A stretch of DNA of 64,000 nucleotides from Marsupella aquatica (Eukaryota > Marchantiophyta): the NCBI GenBank assembly GCA_973895155.1, contig OZ316895.1, positions 12,958,001 through 13,022,000 on the forward strand, written 5' to 3'. Of this stretch, positions 44,987 to 55,693 are shown one piece after another. How positions within the stretch are numbered: position 1 is the stretch's first letter; each line of letters begins with the position of its first letter. Position numbers and translations under genes: made by a program. The notes beneath the pieces were generated by a model that did not search any database, was not told where the DNA came from, and saw only the letters and a program-made list of their open reading frames with translations.

Positions 44987-45700
44987 TCACCATGTCCGAA
45001 GCTCCTCAGCCGTAGGTCGCACACAATTGAGCAGCCATTTCACAATGGTAGATTGTGTTGTGTCTGGTCCAAGCAATCCTTGGAGGTCCTCCCACTCATC
45101 CCACCATTCAAGTGGGATCTGCATTTTTGGCTTGGCATCCAATCCTCGTTTCTTCTTGTAATCTATATCATCACTTAGACAGCACAATCTTGGTGGATCC
45201 GAGTTTCTTCCTCCAATCTGGAAGATTGGGGGGCTGGCGTCCGGTGCTCATAGAACAATATCCTAAAGCCAAACCGCTACCTATAAGAAAATACCCCTAA
45301 CATCTAAGGAAATATCCCTAGTAACCTCTACAATAGATGTTGAGCATAGACGACATTCGTAACAGCAAGCCCATGAACCATCCAACGCACAATAGTCAAC
45401 ACAGAGAGATACGTGGTTCACCTCTACATGAGGCTATGTCCACGGGAACACACAAGAGCTTTACTGCACTCTAGGCCGACCGGCTATACCAAGCATCCGT
45501 AGCACAAGCTCTCCCTATCTCTCAACTAGCTCCGTAACAATGAGCCTAAGTTCCACCAGGGTCTGGCATCAGCCCTGGCAATATACACACCAACACTACC
45601 GCTAACATTAGCTAAGTCCTAACCCGAGTTAGACTAACTGTGGTTAGCTCATGAGTCACAAGACTAGAGCAATATCTAACAATAGAGACCGGATGCCAAC
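44987..45700 (-). mobile_element. Copia-type LTR relic with the start of gag
   Basis: Read on the minus strand, the LTR portion (about 45700 to 45341) holds GTGGACATAGCC and GAGGTGAACCACGTATCTCT and ends GCTCAACA at 45341. It is the counterpart of the LTR at 2770-3112. Ninety bases later an ATG (45251-45249) opens MSTGRQPPNLPDWRKKLGS, a gag-like start, and stops at 45171. An overlapping shifted frame continues DDIDYKKKRGLDAKPKMQIP, then LEWWDEWEDLQGLLG, to about 44990. So gag is frameshifted and truncated. No protease, integrase or reverse transcriptase was found. The right (5') LTR limit is uncertain. Confidence 0.6.
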
Positions 45701-46002
45701 CAAACCTAGTAAGACAAAATAATGGACAAAACAAAAATAATGAACAAATTATATAAAAGGAAAGGGAAGAGGCCAGGCAAGAAAGAGTAACTTGGGGATT
45801 CGATTTTGCAAACGAGGCATCTGTTGAGCCACATTGCCCCTTTGCCCCCACGTCCCTCTTCCCTATTGCCTCTTAAACCTGAAACCCTAACTTTTTGCAG
45901 AGTCCTAAGAAGTCGGTGGCTGTTTTTTGTTTCGCTCGGGTTTATGCTTTGGCACTCCAATAGGGGAGCAACTGTAGATGCAGAATGTGTACTTTTTCAC
46001 TC
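45701..46002. other. Intergenic, possible further LTR sequence
   Basis: May contain the 5' part of the Copia LTR. No other feature recognised. Confidence 0.3.
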
Positions 46003-46072
46003 TGTGTGAGTAGGGAGTGAACCTTGAACCTGCTGGTTGGAAGGCAAAAGTGCTAACTAATACGCTATGGAA
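46003..46072 (-). ncRNA. tRNA-Gly(TCC)-like sequence, probable SINE head or tRNA pseudogene
   Basis: On the minus strand the 70 bases hold a D-arm/A-box-like TAGCGTATTAGTTAGCA, an anticodon loop CTTCCAA (anticodon TCC) after TTTGC, and a T-arm/B-box-like AGGTTCACTCCC. This order and spacing follows plant tRNA-Gly(TCC). The anticodon and acceptor stems do not pair properly, so it is not a working tRNA. It is better read as the tRNA-derived promoter of a SINE or a decayed tRNA. Confidence 0.45.
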
Positions 46073-48632
46073 AGTCTTTGAGGTAGTGTACTACCTTGTC
46101 AACTGTAAATAAAGTGTACAACTTGATAGCAATCCTAATTGGCCTAGTCCAGGCCCTTGTTTGACTTGCTTTACGTGGTTGCTTACACAAGTTCTTGGCC
46201 GGGTCACCCGATGGTAATGCCGGCCACCTATGCCTACCCAACTTGCTCAAAAATTCAAATTTCAAATTTTTGGCCTCCACCAATGAGATTATTGGGATTA
46301 GCTTTACCATTTTCTACCTCATCTTTCATCGTTTGATAATCTGGTTTTTCTTGAGATGTAGATCTCAAAGATATTTGCATTTTGAGCCATTTGATAAACA
46401 GGTGAGAATTATCATGCTCCCAATTGGAGGGCTCCAAAAGGGCGTCGAACCATGGAGTACCCGGAGTCACCGAAAGTACTTATAAAGTGAATTGTGATTT
46501 AAGTGTGGTTTCTCAAGTTGTTTCCAAGTTATTTTGCTCCATAAATGGCTCATCTTTAGTTTCGGTGGAGTGTTGTTCCTTTCATGTTTGACTTCTTGTT
46601 ACTTAAATTGCCTAGATGAAGCATTTGCACGTACTATTGAGAGTCGCCTCTCAATCATATTAATGTGACACCCAAATAGATTGCTTGAATGGAGCATCTT
46701 TATTTTTTGTCAAGTGTCGTTCATCAAGTGATTTTAATTGCCTAAATGTCGTTTCTGTCTAGTTTGATTGTTTCGATTACGTTATATTAACTAGTACCTA
46801 AATGGATCATCTTTTACCTTAATTCTTCAAAGACTTGTTTTCCACGTTATATTAATTGTGTGAATATCTTTACCTTCTATGGAAAGTTATTTTCCATGTT
46901 AGTTTAACTTCCTAAATGGATCTATCATACATATTTTTTGTGTAGTATTGCTATTTTATGTTATTTAAATTGCCTGAATGTATCTCTAGTTTCTGTGGAC
47001 TGTGGAAGTGTTTCACCTGAATTCATTTGGTCAAGATTATGTCCCTATACCACAACAACTCTCCCAGGCCCCAAATAAGTCATAAGATGTAATCTTTTTG
47101 GATTGTAGAAGCATGTGCAAACATTGCATCCTGCCTTCACACCATTTGTACAACATTTTTTGCAATGGAAGTAGAGTCGGCAAGAATTTTCTTAATTGGG
47201 AGAGCGATTCAATAATTTGAACAATTTGAGCGTTGCTTACATTCACGGACTCTGATGAATGGTCATGTAGTTTCCTAACTTAAAGCAAAAAACTTCTAAA
47301 CTAGAGTGTGTTGATTTAACAAACCTATAAGACAATTCTCCAGGAGGTCACCTAGGAATAATGAGGACCCATCAAAACCTAACATTGGAGAATATAATGG
47401 TGGTTTGGAGGCTCATTGTCATTACATAAATCCCAAACTCCCAGAACATCAAACATACAACAACATCAATACTCAAATTCTTGTACCTCTTGACGGATAT
47501 GTTGATTGTGCCTTGGAGAGCTTTGTGATGAACCAAGAGTTGTCATATCAGGGAAGATGGAACCTTTTTTGTCAGATGATGGGAGTGTAAGACAACGTCC
47601 AATTCACATTAAAATTTTGAACCCTTGAAACTGGCAATGCAGGCTAGCATAATGAACAGAGAAATTGAATCTCAGGCTCTGCATGGCATGGACATTGCAA
47701 TGTAATTGCCAAGCTAAGTCCTCCAACTATACAGTGAAAAAGAATAAAATGACAAAGCCCCAAGCTACTACTGTAGCAGTACCTCACTAGGTAGGGTTTG
47801 TTGTAGAAGCTCATACAACCAAGGTTAAACAACATGGGGCTTTTGGTCAAATGATGCCGGTGCTTTCACATTACATCCAATAGCACAAGGATCATGATAA
47901 ACTTGGCTAGGTGCAATTAGTCTTGGTGATGTAAAGATTGGTGAAATATCAAAGCTTCTAATACAATATGTGGATCAAATTTTGAACATGACTAATCATT
48001 ACTCAAGACATGATCTCTCAAGCTCACAATGTAATACCCTCCTCTTGACAATTTGCCTTATTGTTCACTTGGGAGAAACCCTAGGATGGAAAGCCATCCT
48101 ATAATTACAACTTTTTGCTAGCTCAAAATAAATATAAATCACCAAGCACAAGGGAAAATCAAGATGGCATGGAGAGCCTAGCAAACTAGCTTTTGTCAAG
48201 AATCCAAATGGCCCCTAGATGATACTCATTAAGCTTGAATGCCCCTAGCTCTTGTTGTTCACCTTGAAAGTCCATGATGAATCCAAATGCCTCCCACTAC
48301 CCATTCAAATGCCCCTTGGCGCTTCTAGCCCGACTACTAGTTCAGCTAGAAATGTTTAGGATTGATGATTAAAGACTAACAAATCCGAATGGCCCCTCCT
48401 GCAGCAAAAACCTTTTCACAACCTAAGGGAACAATCTCCAACCTTGAATGCCCTCCTCAAATCCCCTTGGCGTCACAAATCAAGAATCTTCAATAACCTT
48501 TGGATCAGGAAATTATCAACAAAACCCAACCGGTTCCCTCTCACAACAAAATCAACACAAAAGGCTACAAGAATATATGACAAGGAGAACCGATTGTCAC
48601 ATAGAGGCAAAACACCTAAACCTTAAAGTTTA
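46073..48632. other. Repeat-rich intergenic DNA
   Basis: No gene recognised. At about 46540-46990 loosely repeated phrases (attgcctaaatg, gttatattaa, ttttccatgtta) suggest an old degenerate repeat. Open frames are short and featureless. Confidence 0.4.
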
Positions 48633-48945
48633 AAGACATGTATATATCTCGGGGGGTTGACTATAAAAAATCTTAGGAACCACGTGCGATCCAAAATAGG
48701 TATTTTGGATAGAACTTAACTAAATTTTTAAAAAGCGTAGGAGGCAAAAAAAAGTATTATAAACTCATGTTTATAGAATATTTTCTAATATATACCTTTT
48801 ATAAAGTAAAATAGGTTATTAATATTGAAAATAGAGAATATTCTTTGAATATTTTCTTTATAAAATAGGTCTATTTATATTAGGCTAGGATCGCACGTGG
48901 TATCCCAAAATATACACTTAGTTAACCCCCCGAGGTATATATGTT
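48633..48945. mobile_element. MITE-like element with about 55-bp imperfect terminal inverted repeats
   Basis: The left end reads ACATGTATATATCTCGGGGG-GTTGACTATA and then GGAACCACGTGCGATCC. The right end, reverse-complemented, reads AACATATATACCTCGGGGGG-TTAACTAAGT and then GGATACCACGTGCGATCC. The roughly 200 bases between are very AT-rich and non-coding. Small size, long TIRs and no ORF fit a non-autonomous DNA transposon. GTTTA lies just outside both ends (48628-48632 and 48943-48947) and could be part of the target duplication, but the exact termini are uncertain. Confidence 0.75.
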
Positions 48946-49166
48946 TACTGCCATGGTATATTTTTGTTTCGCCGTCAGAATGTACCCATAAATCAGTGAC
49001 TCCTGACTGGTTCCTAACTTAGGGACTTCTAAGCCATCGCCCACTACTCTGCCATTCCACTCCCAGCAATTATAGGTATGACAATCTCCACCCAACCCAC
49101 TTCAATGCACCCGGTTCACCTCTTAGCTAGTGGCGCTACTGGTCCCATCATACACTTAGATTGCCT

Positions 49167-49188
49167 CACACACACACACACACACACA
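49167..49188. repeat. (CA)11 microsatellite
   Basis: Eleven uninterrupted CA dinucleotides. Confidence 0.95.
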
Positions 49189-49199
49189 TCCATGAGAGA

Positions 49200-50160
49200 A
49201 ATGAGGTATTCAACAATGTGCACAATAGATCATTGAGAATACTTGATCAGTGGTGGCACTTACAGGTCTCACACCTCCAATTTGGAATGTCAAGTTACGT
49301 ACGCATACACAGTTGACTCAACTTTAAAGCTAATAGCAGGCCTAATGACAATCTATCCAAGACTGCAACAAGGCCTGGCCTTGTACTTGCTCTGCAAGCT
49401 CAACTTTGACCATACATCCCTTAGTGCTCTCTACTTGACAAAGGCCGAGACTCCCCATGGATCTTGTAGCAAGACTGAACTGGAAATCCTTCTCTTGTTG
49501 CACCTCAATCAGTGTCTCAGCCTTCCTACTGTGCTCACCGCAAAACCAATCAAAATTCTCCCTATAGTTTACAATCACCAATACATCACCTATCACCAAG
49601 GTTCTGTATTGGAGGAAAAGAACCCAATTGTGCTCCTACTAGAAAGAGCCTAGCAAACCTAGGCGCAAATTGTTGCTGTGAAGCTTGATTGATTACTCCC
49701 TGAGTAATAGCACAACCAAGCTCTCCCCAACACACAGCTTCCAAGTTCAGTCTTGCTTGCAAATGGCTCTTTGTTGTTGCTCAGTCTAAGTGAGATCACA
49801 CAACTAAAGCCCCCTACTTCTACCAGGGGGCTGCTCTATATACTCTCACACTAAACCCAAATGGGTGAATGCTATGCTCCTAGAGCCCCATCCCAGCCCT
49901 AACAAAGCCACCACTATCTCTAACTACTGAACCCTAACTTGTCACTCTATTTCCATATCAAATTGACTATGTACTTTGGATTTGGCCCTCCTTCATAACA
50001 TTTGTGAGCTCATGCCTCTTCCAATTTCTCTATGCAACTATTTGTTGTGTGAATGGTGGCGTCGGAAGCAGCTTGAGCTCCTCTTTCCAATGAGGTCAAT
50101 TATAGCTGATTTGGTAGAATACAAAGACAATTATACCCCCGCAACTGAGTGGGAGTATAA
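49200..50160. other. Intergenic, no recognised gene
   Basis: The 136-codon plus frame at 49243-49653 has no conserved motif and lies among repeats. Nothing else was recognised. Confidence 0.35.
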
Positions 50161-50164
50161 ACTA

Positions 50165-50480
50165 TTGCCCTAACCTGAGTTACATAGCTAACTCAAGTTT
50201 GACTAACCTAGCTATCCTATCTAACCCAAGTAGAGCTAACCTGTGGCCTCGGGCTAAGCCACTACACGCTAACCTTTATTCGCTAACCTAGGCTAAGTTG
50301 GGCCCAAACCCGAGCTGACCTATGCTAACCCGGGCCCAAGTTTAGGCTAACCCAAACCCGGGTTAAGCCTAAGTTGAGGCCATGCTCACTTGAGCTAAGC
50401 CGTGGCCAAGCTCACCTAAGCTAAGACGTGACCCAAAACTAAGTCGTAGCTGAGCTTAGGTTAATCCAAAATTGAACCCA
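50165..50480. repeat. Degenerate GCTAACC/AGCTAAGC repeat tract
   Basis: About 300 bases are built from short variants of (A)GCTAACC, AGCTAAGC, GGCTAA and CCCGAGTT, irregularly spaced at 8-20 bases. Similar wording occurs in the LTR at 45601-45660, so the tract may be an expanded LTR segment. Confidence 0.6.
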
Positions 50481-50523
50481 AACCGACTAAGTAATTATGA
50501 CCACAAGCTAGTTAACCCCTCAC

Positions 50524-50569
50524 AGTGATTAGATTGTATCTTTCTTAGTGATTAGATTGTATCTTTCTT
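50524..50569. repeat. 23-bp perfect tandem doublet
   Basis: AGTGATTAGATTGTATCTTTCTT is present at 50524-50546 and repeated exactly at 50547-50569. Confidence 0.95.
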
Positions 50570-51739
50570 AATACAACTCCGTTTTGAGAGTGTTTTATAT
50601 CTATTCTACTCACCTTGACTAGATCTTTCCAAATCTGGATTTGGTGACGTATTGAAAGAAATATGATTGCAACCACCCGCGACATAACTTGTATTTTCCT
50701 AACACACTAAGACTAGACTATGAACCACTCACCCAAGTAACAAAATGAAGACACACACCCAAGACATTCAGATTTCACAATGAGAACAATCACCATACCA
50801 TGTAGCTTCCTATTCAGTCGTGGACACTCGCTCCCCCAAATTACCACACATGCTTCTATACCAAGAGCCTCCATGCTTCATTTTGTTTGTCAACAAGATG
50901 GAACTATTGAGGAGGTGAATCCTCTCTTCCCCAACTGCTCAATTGTGGCCCTAACAATGACTATCTCAAGTGTGTTTGCCTTGGTTGTGCAGTCTTCAAG
51001 CTAAAATATATCTATCTCTTCTCTTAATGCCATGATCACCCTTATTCTTGCCATCTTGTTAATTGTTATGCAGTATCAATAGCTACTCATTGCATACAAC
51101 ATCCTAGTTAATATTATAGAATAAGGGCCATGTCATTGGCATCACACTTACAGGGCTACAATTTCTTTGGTTTTGATTTCTTTCCCCCTCTTTGGCGCTT
51201 TCCTCTTACTTCCCATTAAATTTGACTGCCTTGGAAACCACTATACCTTTCCCCTTTGCCTTTTGCTAATCCTACTATACCTTTGCCCTTTGCCTTTTGC
51301 TCTCCACAAGAGGTGCTGTTAAATAGGCTTGCCTATGGAGGGGTTGCAGGCATGAAATTTTGAATAAATGATATCATGACGGATCCCTGGAATGTCATTT
51401 ATGACATTGTTAGGCTATTCCCGCCTGCTGCCTACCAGTTGTTGCCCAAACTGTGCGCATTTGATATTAGGATGATTCCTAGGAATGACATCTCTATTTT
51501 GTCCAACAAACTGGGCTTAAAGTATGGCAGAGCATCTGCTTGGGTACAGAGAGGTGCAGGGTACCAACTTCCAATTACCCCCCATGAAGGTGCAATGTCT
51601 TATACAAAAACCCTAGTGCACCCAAAAGTGGGATTCAAACAAAGCTCCTTGCACTTAGATGAAAAGGGTAATCATTCAATGTTGCTGGCAATAGACAGGC
51701 AACAGACAGTCCAATGCAATAAATGATTTTCATGGGACT
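50570..51739. other. Intergenic
   Basis: A doublet of about 33 bases (CTATACCTTT-CCCTTTGCCTTTTGCT) lies at about 51241-51303. No gene recognised. Confidence 0.4.
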
Positions 51740-52830
51740 CCCATTGCTGAGTGTTATGAGAGCCACAAAACAAAGTGTCAATTGCATGTGAGTTGGCTTT
51801 TATAAGACATGATATTCCAACGACAAATTGTTGACAGTTATTTTGAGGGCTGCAAAATAAAGGGTCCATATCATGCAAGTTGGCTCTAGGGTCCAACTTG
51901 CATCTAGCAGTCCTCGGGGCAACCCTTAGTTTACAGGCCCTCAACAATTGCAAAATGATTGGTGAAAATATAGATGATGTTAGACAAGAGTATCTATTGC
52001 CCTGCAATGTTTGAGCTTTTGTTTTGTAATGAAATTGGAGGTTGGACCTCAAGGACTGGAAAGTTCCAGCCCTTGCCCTTGGAATCCTAGTTCTTTGCCT
52101 TCTGGCTTTGGCTTGGGAGGAGGTTGAGGCATTGTTTTCTTGCTTGTATGTTGCCGTGAGTAAGTTTGAGGGCCAAAAATTAACCATAGGGCCTTTCAGC
52201 CAACTTGCATGTCAAAGTCCTCAACAATACGGTCCTAATGCATCTGTGAAATGTTAGGGAAAAAACAGATCTTGTTTGACAAAAGTATTTGCTGTCAGAC
52301 ACACGACAAAGCTTGCAATAACATAGTTTCACTACATGTGTCCCGTTAGGGCTCTTATTTTATGTTGGATTTTGAAGTTGTGACCTCAAAGGGGCAAGAA
52401 AATTCTTGGCCCTTGCCTTTCTAGGTCCTAATTTATGCAGGCCTAGCACGGGAGGGGGTTAAGGCATGTGAGTCACTTTGCGGGAGGGAAAGGAGAGGGT
52501 CAATCATTTGTGACCCTTGCACTCTTGATAGTTCTTGGGAAAAGTAGCTCTTCATTGACTACCTACTTCCTAACCTCCCAATGACTACATGGTTGACAAC
52601 AGGTGTAGTGGCTTTCTTTTTGAATTCCCTAGCCAAACGTGGGGACCTGCAAGAGCCGGAAAGTTTTCTTCCTTTGCCCTTGGGTCAACACAAGAGTTGT
52701 CATCACCTAATGAAGGGCTTATGGCATGGCAGCCTAAACAAATGGTATGATCACATCTTCCAGTTTGAGGACTGCAAATGAAAGGGTGGATGACATGTGA
52801 GTTGGCTCTAAGGTCCAATGAGTGAGCACC
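51740..52830. repeat. Diverged tandem copies of a roughly 300-450 bp module
   Basis: The phrase GCATGTGAGTTGGCT/CATGCAAGTTGGCTCTAGGGTCCAA occurs at about 51785, 51873 and 52794. GACCT(C/G)AA/CAAG-GGAAAGTT-CTT-CCCTTGCCCTTGG occurs at about 52040-52082, 52382-52420 and 52645-52685. Three to four decayed copies of one module are implied. No coding potential was seen. Confidence 0.5.
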
Positions 52831-52840
52831 GGCTTGAAAA

Positions 52841-53030
52841 GCCTGGTTTGGTACTCCATTGTAGTAGAGAATTTAGAGAGACCATTCTGGAGAGCATCAT
52901 TTGTGAGATGTTTCTTTGCATTGGACTGTTTTTGTTGGGAGAAGTCAAGTCAAAACTCTACAATAGAGGAGGTCAAAATGAGGACATGAGGAGAGGTTGG
53001 ATTGAACAAAGAAGCCACAAAACAAAGGGT
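52841..53030. repeat. Distal copy of a block found upstream of the ARMH3-type gene
   Basis: This matches 55511-55693 over about 180 bases: GAGAGACCATTCTGGAGAGC, GAGAAGTCAAGTCAAAACTC, GAGGACATGAGGAGAGGTTG. Several CG sites of the proximal copy appear as TG or CA here, for example GGATCGAACG becomes GGATTGAACA and TTCGCATTG becomes TTTGCATTG. Confidence 0.7.
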
Positions 53031-53489
53031 ACATCGTATCCACGATGACTCTAAGGTCCAAAAATTCTGCACGGAATGCAAGATACTTGTGTATAACCCG
53101 AGGTGTACACCATCCAATCTATCCATACATCCCATCTAAAATAAATGCCTGCCCAAGTTGCCCTTTACCCTGCCCGCACCTTAATTAGAAAACAATTAAC
53201 TTATTTAAATTTTAAAAATAGAAATTAAAACCTTTTAAAACTTTTTAATTTTTGGGGAATATACATTAAATATTTAATAAATTAAGTTCTCTAATTCTTT
53301 TAAACCAAAAAACCATATTTTTTAATGTTAATCAGTTGTGCTTGGACTCTATGATGTCATGGCCACTATCTAGCGTCTCCAATTCTATGTGCAACGCAAG
53401 GGTTAATTGACACGACCATAACAATTGTATGATAGGATCACAAATAACATGCCTCAACAACTCGCAAAGCTTATGTGTTTGTGCCTTGC

Positions 53490-53950
53490 CTTGACATATT
53501 TTTCTAATCTTTTCATATTTATCTCTACTAAACATTTTTACCTTGACTTGGCATCTTTTTTTCATCTTGCCATTGTTTCCTCACATTGACATCTTTATTT
53601 CATTATGACATATTTTCTCACCTTGACATTTCTTTTCTCCTTAACATCTTTTTCTCTCCTTGAGATCTTTTCTCACCTGACTTGACATCTTATCTTTTTT
53701 TCACTTTGACATCTTTATCTCACCATGACATCTTTATTTCACAATGGGCGACATATTTTCCTCATCCTTGACATCTTTTGTCTCCTTGAAAAGTTTTTAC
53801 TCATCTTTATATCTTTTTCTTGATCACCTCACCATCTTTTCTCTCCTTGACATCTTTTTCTCACCTCAACTTCTTTTCCTCTTCTTGACATCATTTTCTC
53901 TCATTTACATCTTTTTTCACTTCAACATCTTTTCCTCACCTCATATCTTT
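53490..53950. repeat. Pyrimidine-rich minisatellite of CTTGACATCTTTTTCTCAC-type units
   Basis: About twenty imperfect units of 16-30 bases carry TTGACATC followed by TTT and CTCAC or CTCC. The tract is nearly all C and T on the plus strand apart from the GACA core. No gene. Confidence 0.75.
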
Positions 53951-55030
53951 TGTACAATGCATAGGCATCGGGCTAGTGCCCTCTAATGGAAGTCTAGGTT
54001 GGGGTTTGAGCCTGAACCTTGCTCGGAAAAGCCTCCCTACTGCTGCCAATCTGGTTTTCCTCACTTTTTGCTCACCTCAGGGGTTTCACTTCCACAAAAG
54101 TGGCACATCACATGTGACGAAAGATAGGACCATTTTATTGGTTCAAAGGGAAGATTTAAGAATTTTCTCAGAAGAACAATATTGTCTTTTAAATCCAATT
54201 TCAAAACTTATAAGGACATTAGAACCCTGCTAACCAAAATTTTGGAATATTCCAAGAATATTCTAACTTTATAGGGGTTAATTTGTTGTTTACATTGTAG
54301 GGGGTTCAAGGCCTAAAAATGTCGGGTGATGGGGAGGCCTCCATTTAGTGATCGAGACCCCCGAGCTAAGCATAGGGTTACATGCTAGTATCCCCTGCCT
54401 ATCAGGTTTTACTCACTCTCAGGTTATAGGGTTAACAGGTTAGCAACCCCATAGACCGCCATTATATTATACACTAGCTTCCCCAGAGCCGCCAATCAGT
54501 ATTTTCCTCACTTTCTGGTCACAGGGGGCTAAGGGCCATATAGTAAACCCCTCCAGTCAGGTCATACTCACTCTCTGGTCACATGGTTACAAGCTACTAA
54601 CCCCGTACCAGACCACCATTATACCATACACCAAGGGAGCATGTGCCTGAAAAGCCTGGTCTGGTACTCCAACATAGTAGAGCAAGAGTATAAATCAGAG
54701 AGGACCATTTTTGGAGAGCTTTCATGTGTTCCCTTGGAGATGCTGGCTATTCCCATAATCTCTTGCCTGAAAGTAATCTTTTTTGGACAGTAAATACATA
54801 CTACAATGAAAGTCTGGTCAGGGGTTCTAGCCTGAGCCTTAGTCCAAGAAAGCTCACAAATAGGTCCACTACCACCATGGTCAGCAAAGCTTCCCGGGTT
54901 ACATTAGGTCAGGTTTTCATCACTTTCTGGTCACAAGGTTATAGATTAGTCACCCCATACCGGACCGCCATTATATTGTACACTGAGGAGCATGAGCCTG
55001 AAAGGTCTGGTCTGGTATTCCAAACTTAGT
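53951..55030. repeat. Duplicated composite modules
   Basis: A module (GAAAGTCTGG-GG, GAGCCT, GGAAAAGCC..., CACTTTCTGGTCACA, ACCCCATACCGGACCGCCATTA, GAGCCTGAAAGGTCTGGTCTG) appears in parts at about 53965-54080, 54405-54480, 54505-54660 and 54805-55025. The last two end in the GTAGAG phrase that begins the following minisatellite. The tract looks built by repeated segmental duplication. Confidence 0.55.
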
Positions 55031-55530
55031 AGAGAAAGAGTCTACTGTAGTCTAGAGAGGACCATTTCTGGAGAGCATTAATTTGTTCAATGGTTTTAGT
55101 ACCAAACAATGTAGTAGAGAAAGAGTCCACTATAGTCCAATGTTTCCTCATCTAGTACTCCAAACGCAGTAGAGAAAGAGTCTACTGTAGTCCAAATTCC
55201 TCGTCTGGTACTCCAAACGCAGTAGAGAAAGACTACTGTAGTCCAATGCTTCCTCATCTGGTGCTCCAAACGTAGTAGAGAAAGAGTCTACTGTAGTCCA
55301 ATGTTTCCTCGTCTGGTACTCAAAACGTAGTAGAGAAAGAGTCTACTGTAGTCCAAATTCCTCGTCTGGTACTCCAAACGCAGTAGAGAAAGTGTCTACT
55401 GTAGTCTCCAATGCTTCCTCGTCTGGTACTCCAAACGCAGTAGAGAAAGAGTCTACTGTAGTCTCCAATGCATCCTCGTCTGGTACTCCAAACGCAGTAG
55501 AGAAAGAGTCACGTAGTAGAGAAAGAGTGT
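55005..55530. repeat. Minisatellite, about nine units of 50-60 bp
   Basis: Units read CGTCTGGTACTCCAAACGCA, GTAGAGAAAGAGTCTACTGT, AGTC(T)CCAATG(C/T)(T)TCC. GTAGAGAAAG occurs at about 55029, 55112, 55170, 55220, 55276, 55331, 55384, 55440, 55499 and 55517. The later units are nearly identical, suggesting recent expansion. Both strands have short open frames through it; I treat these as non-coding. Confidence 0.85.
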
Positions 55531-55693
55531 ACTGTAGTCCAGAGAGGACCATTTCTGGAGAGCATTCATTTGCTCGATGTTTCTTCGCATTGAACTGTTC
55601 TGTTCTTGCTGAGAGAAGTCAAGTCAAAACTGTACAGTAGTGGAGGAGAGTGAAAACGAGGACGGGACGAGAGGTTGGATCGAACGACGAAGC
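55511..55693. repeat. Proximal copy of the duplicated block
   Basis: Partner of 52841-53030; see that entry. This copy keeps many CG dinucleotides and lies next to the presumed promoter/leader of the ARMH3-type gene. Confidence 0.7.

Noticed and set aside
51590-51650. GGGATTCAAAC as a tRNA B-box
   Set aside because: No A-box or cloverleaf could be built at the right distance on either strand.
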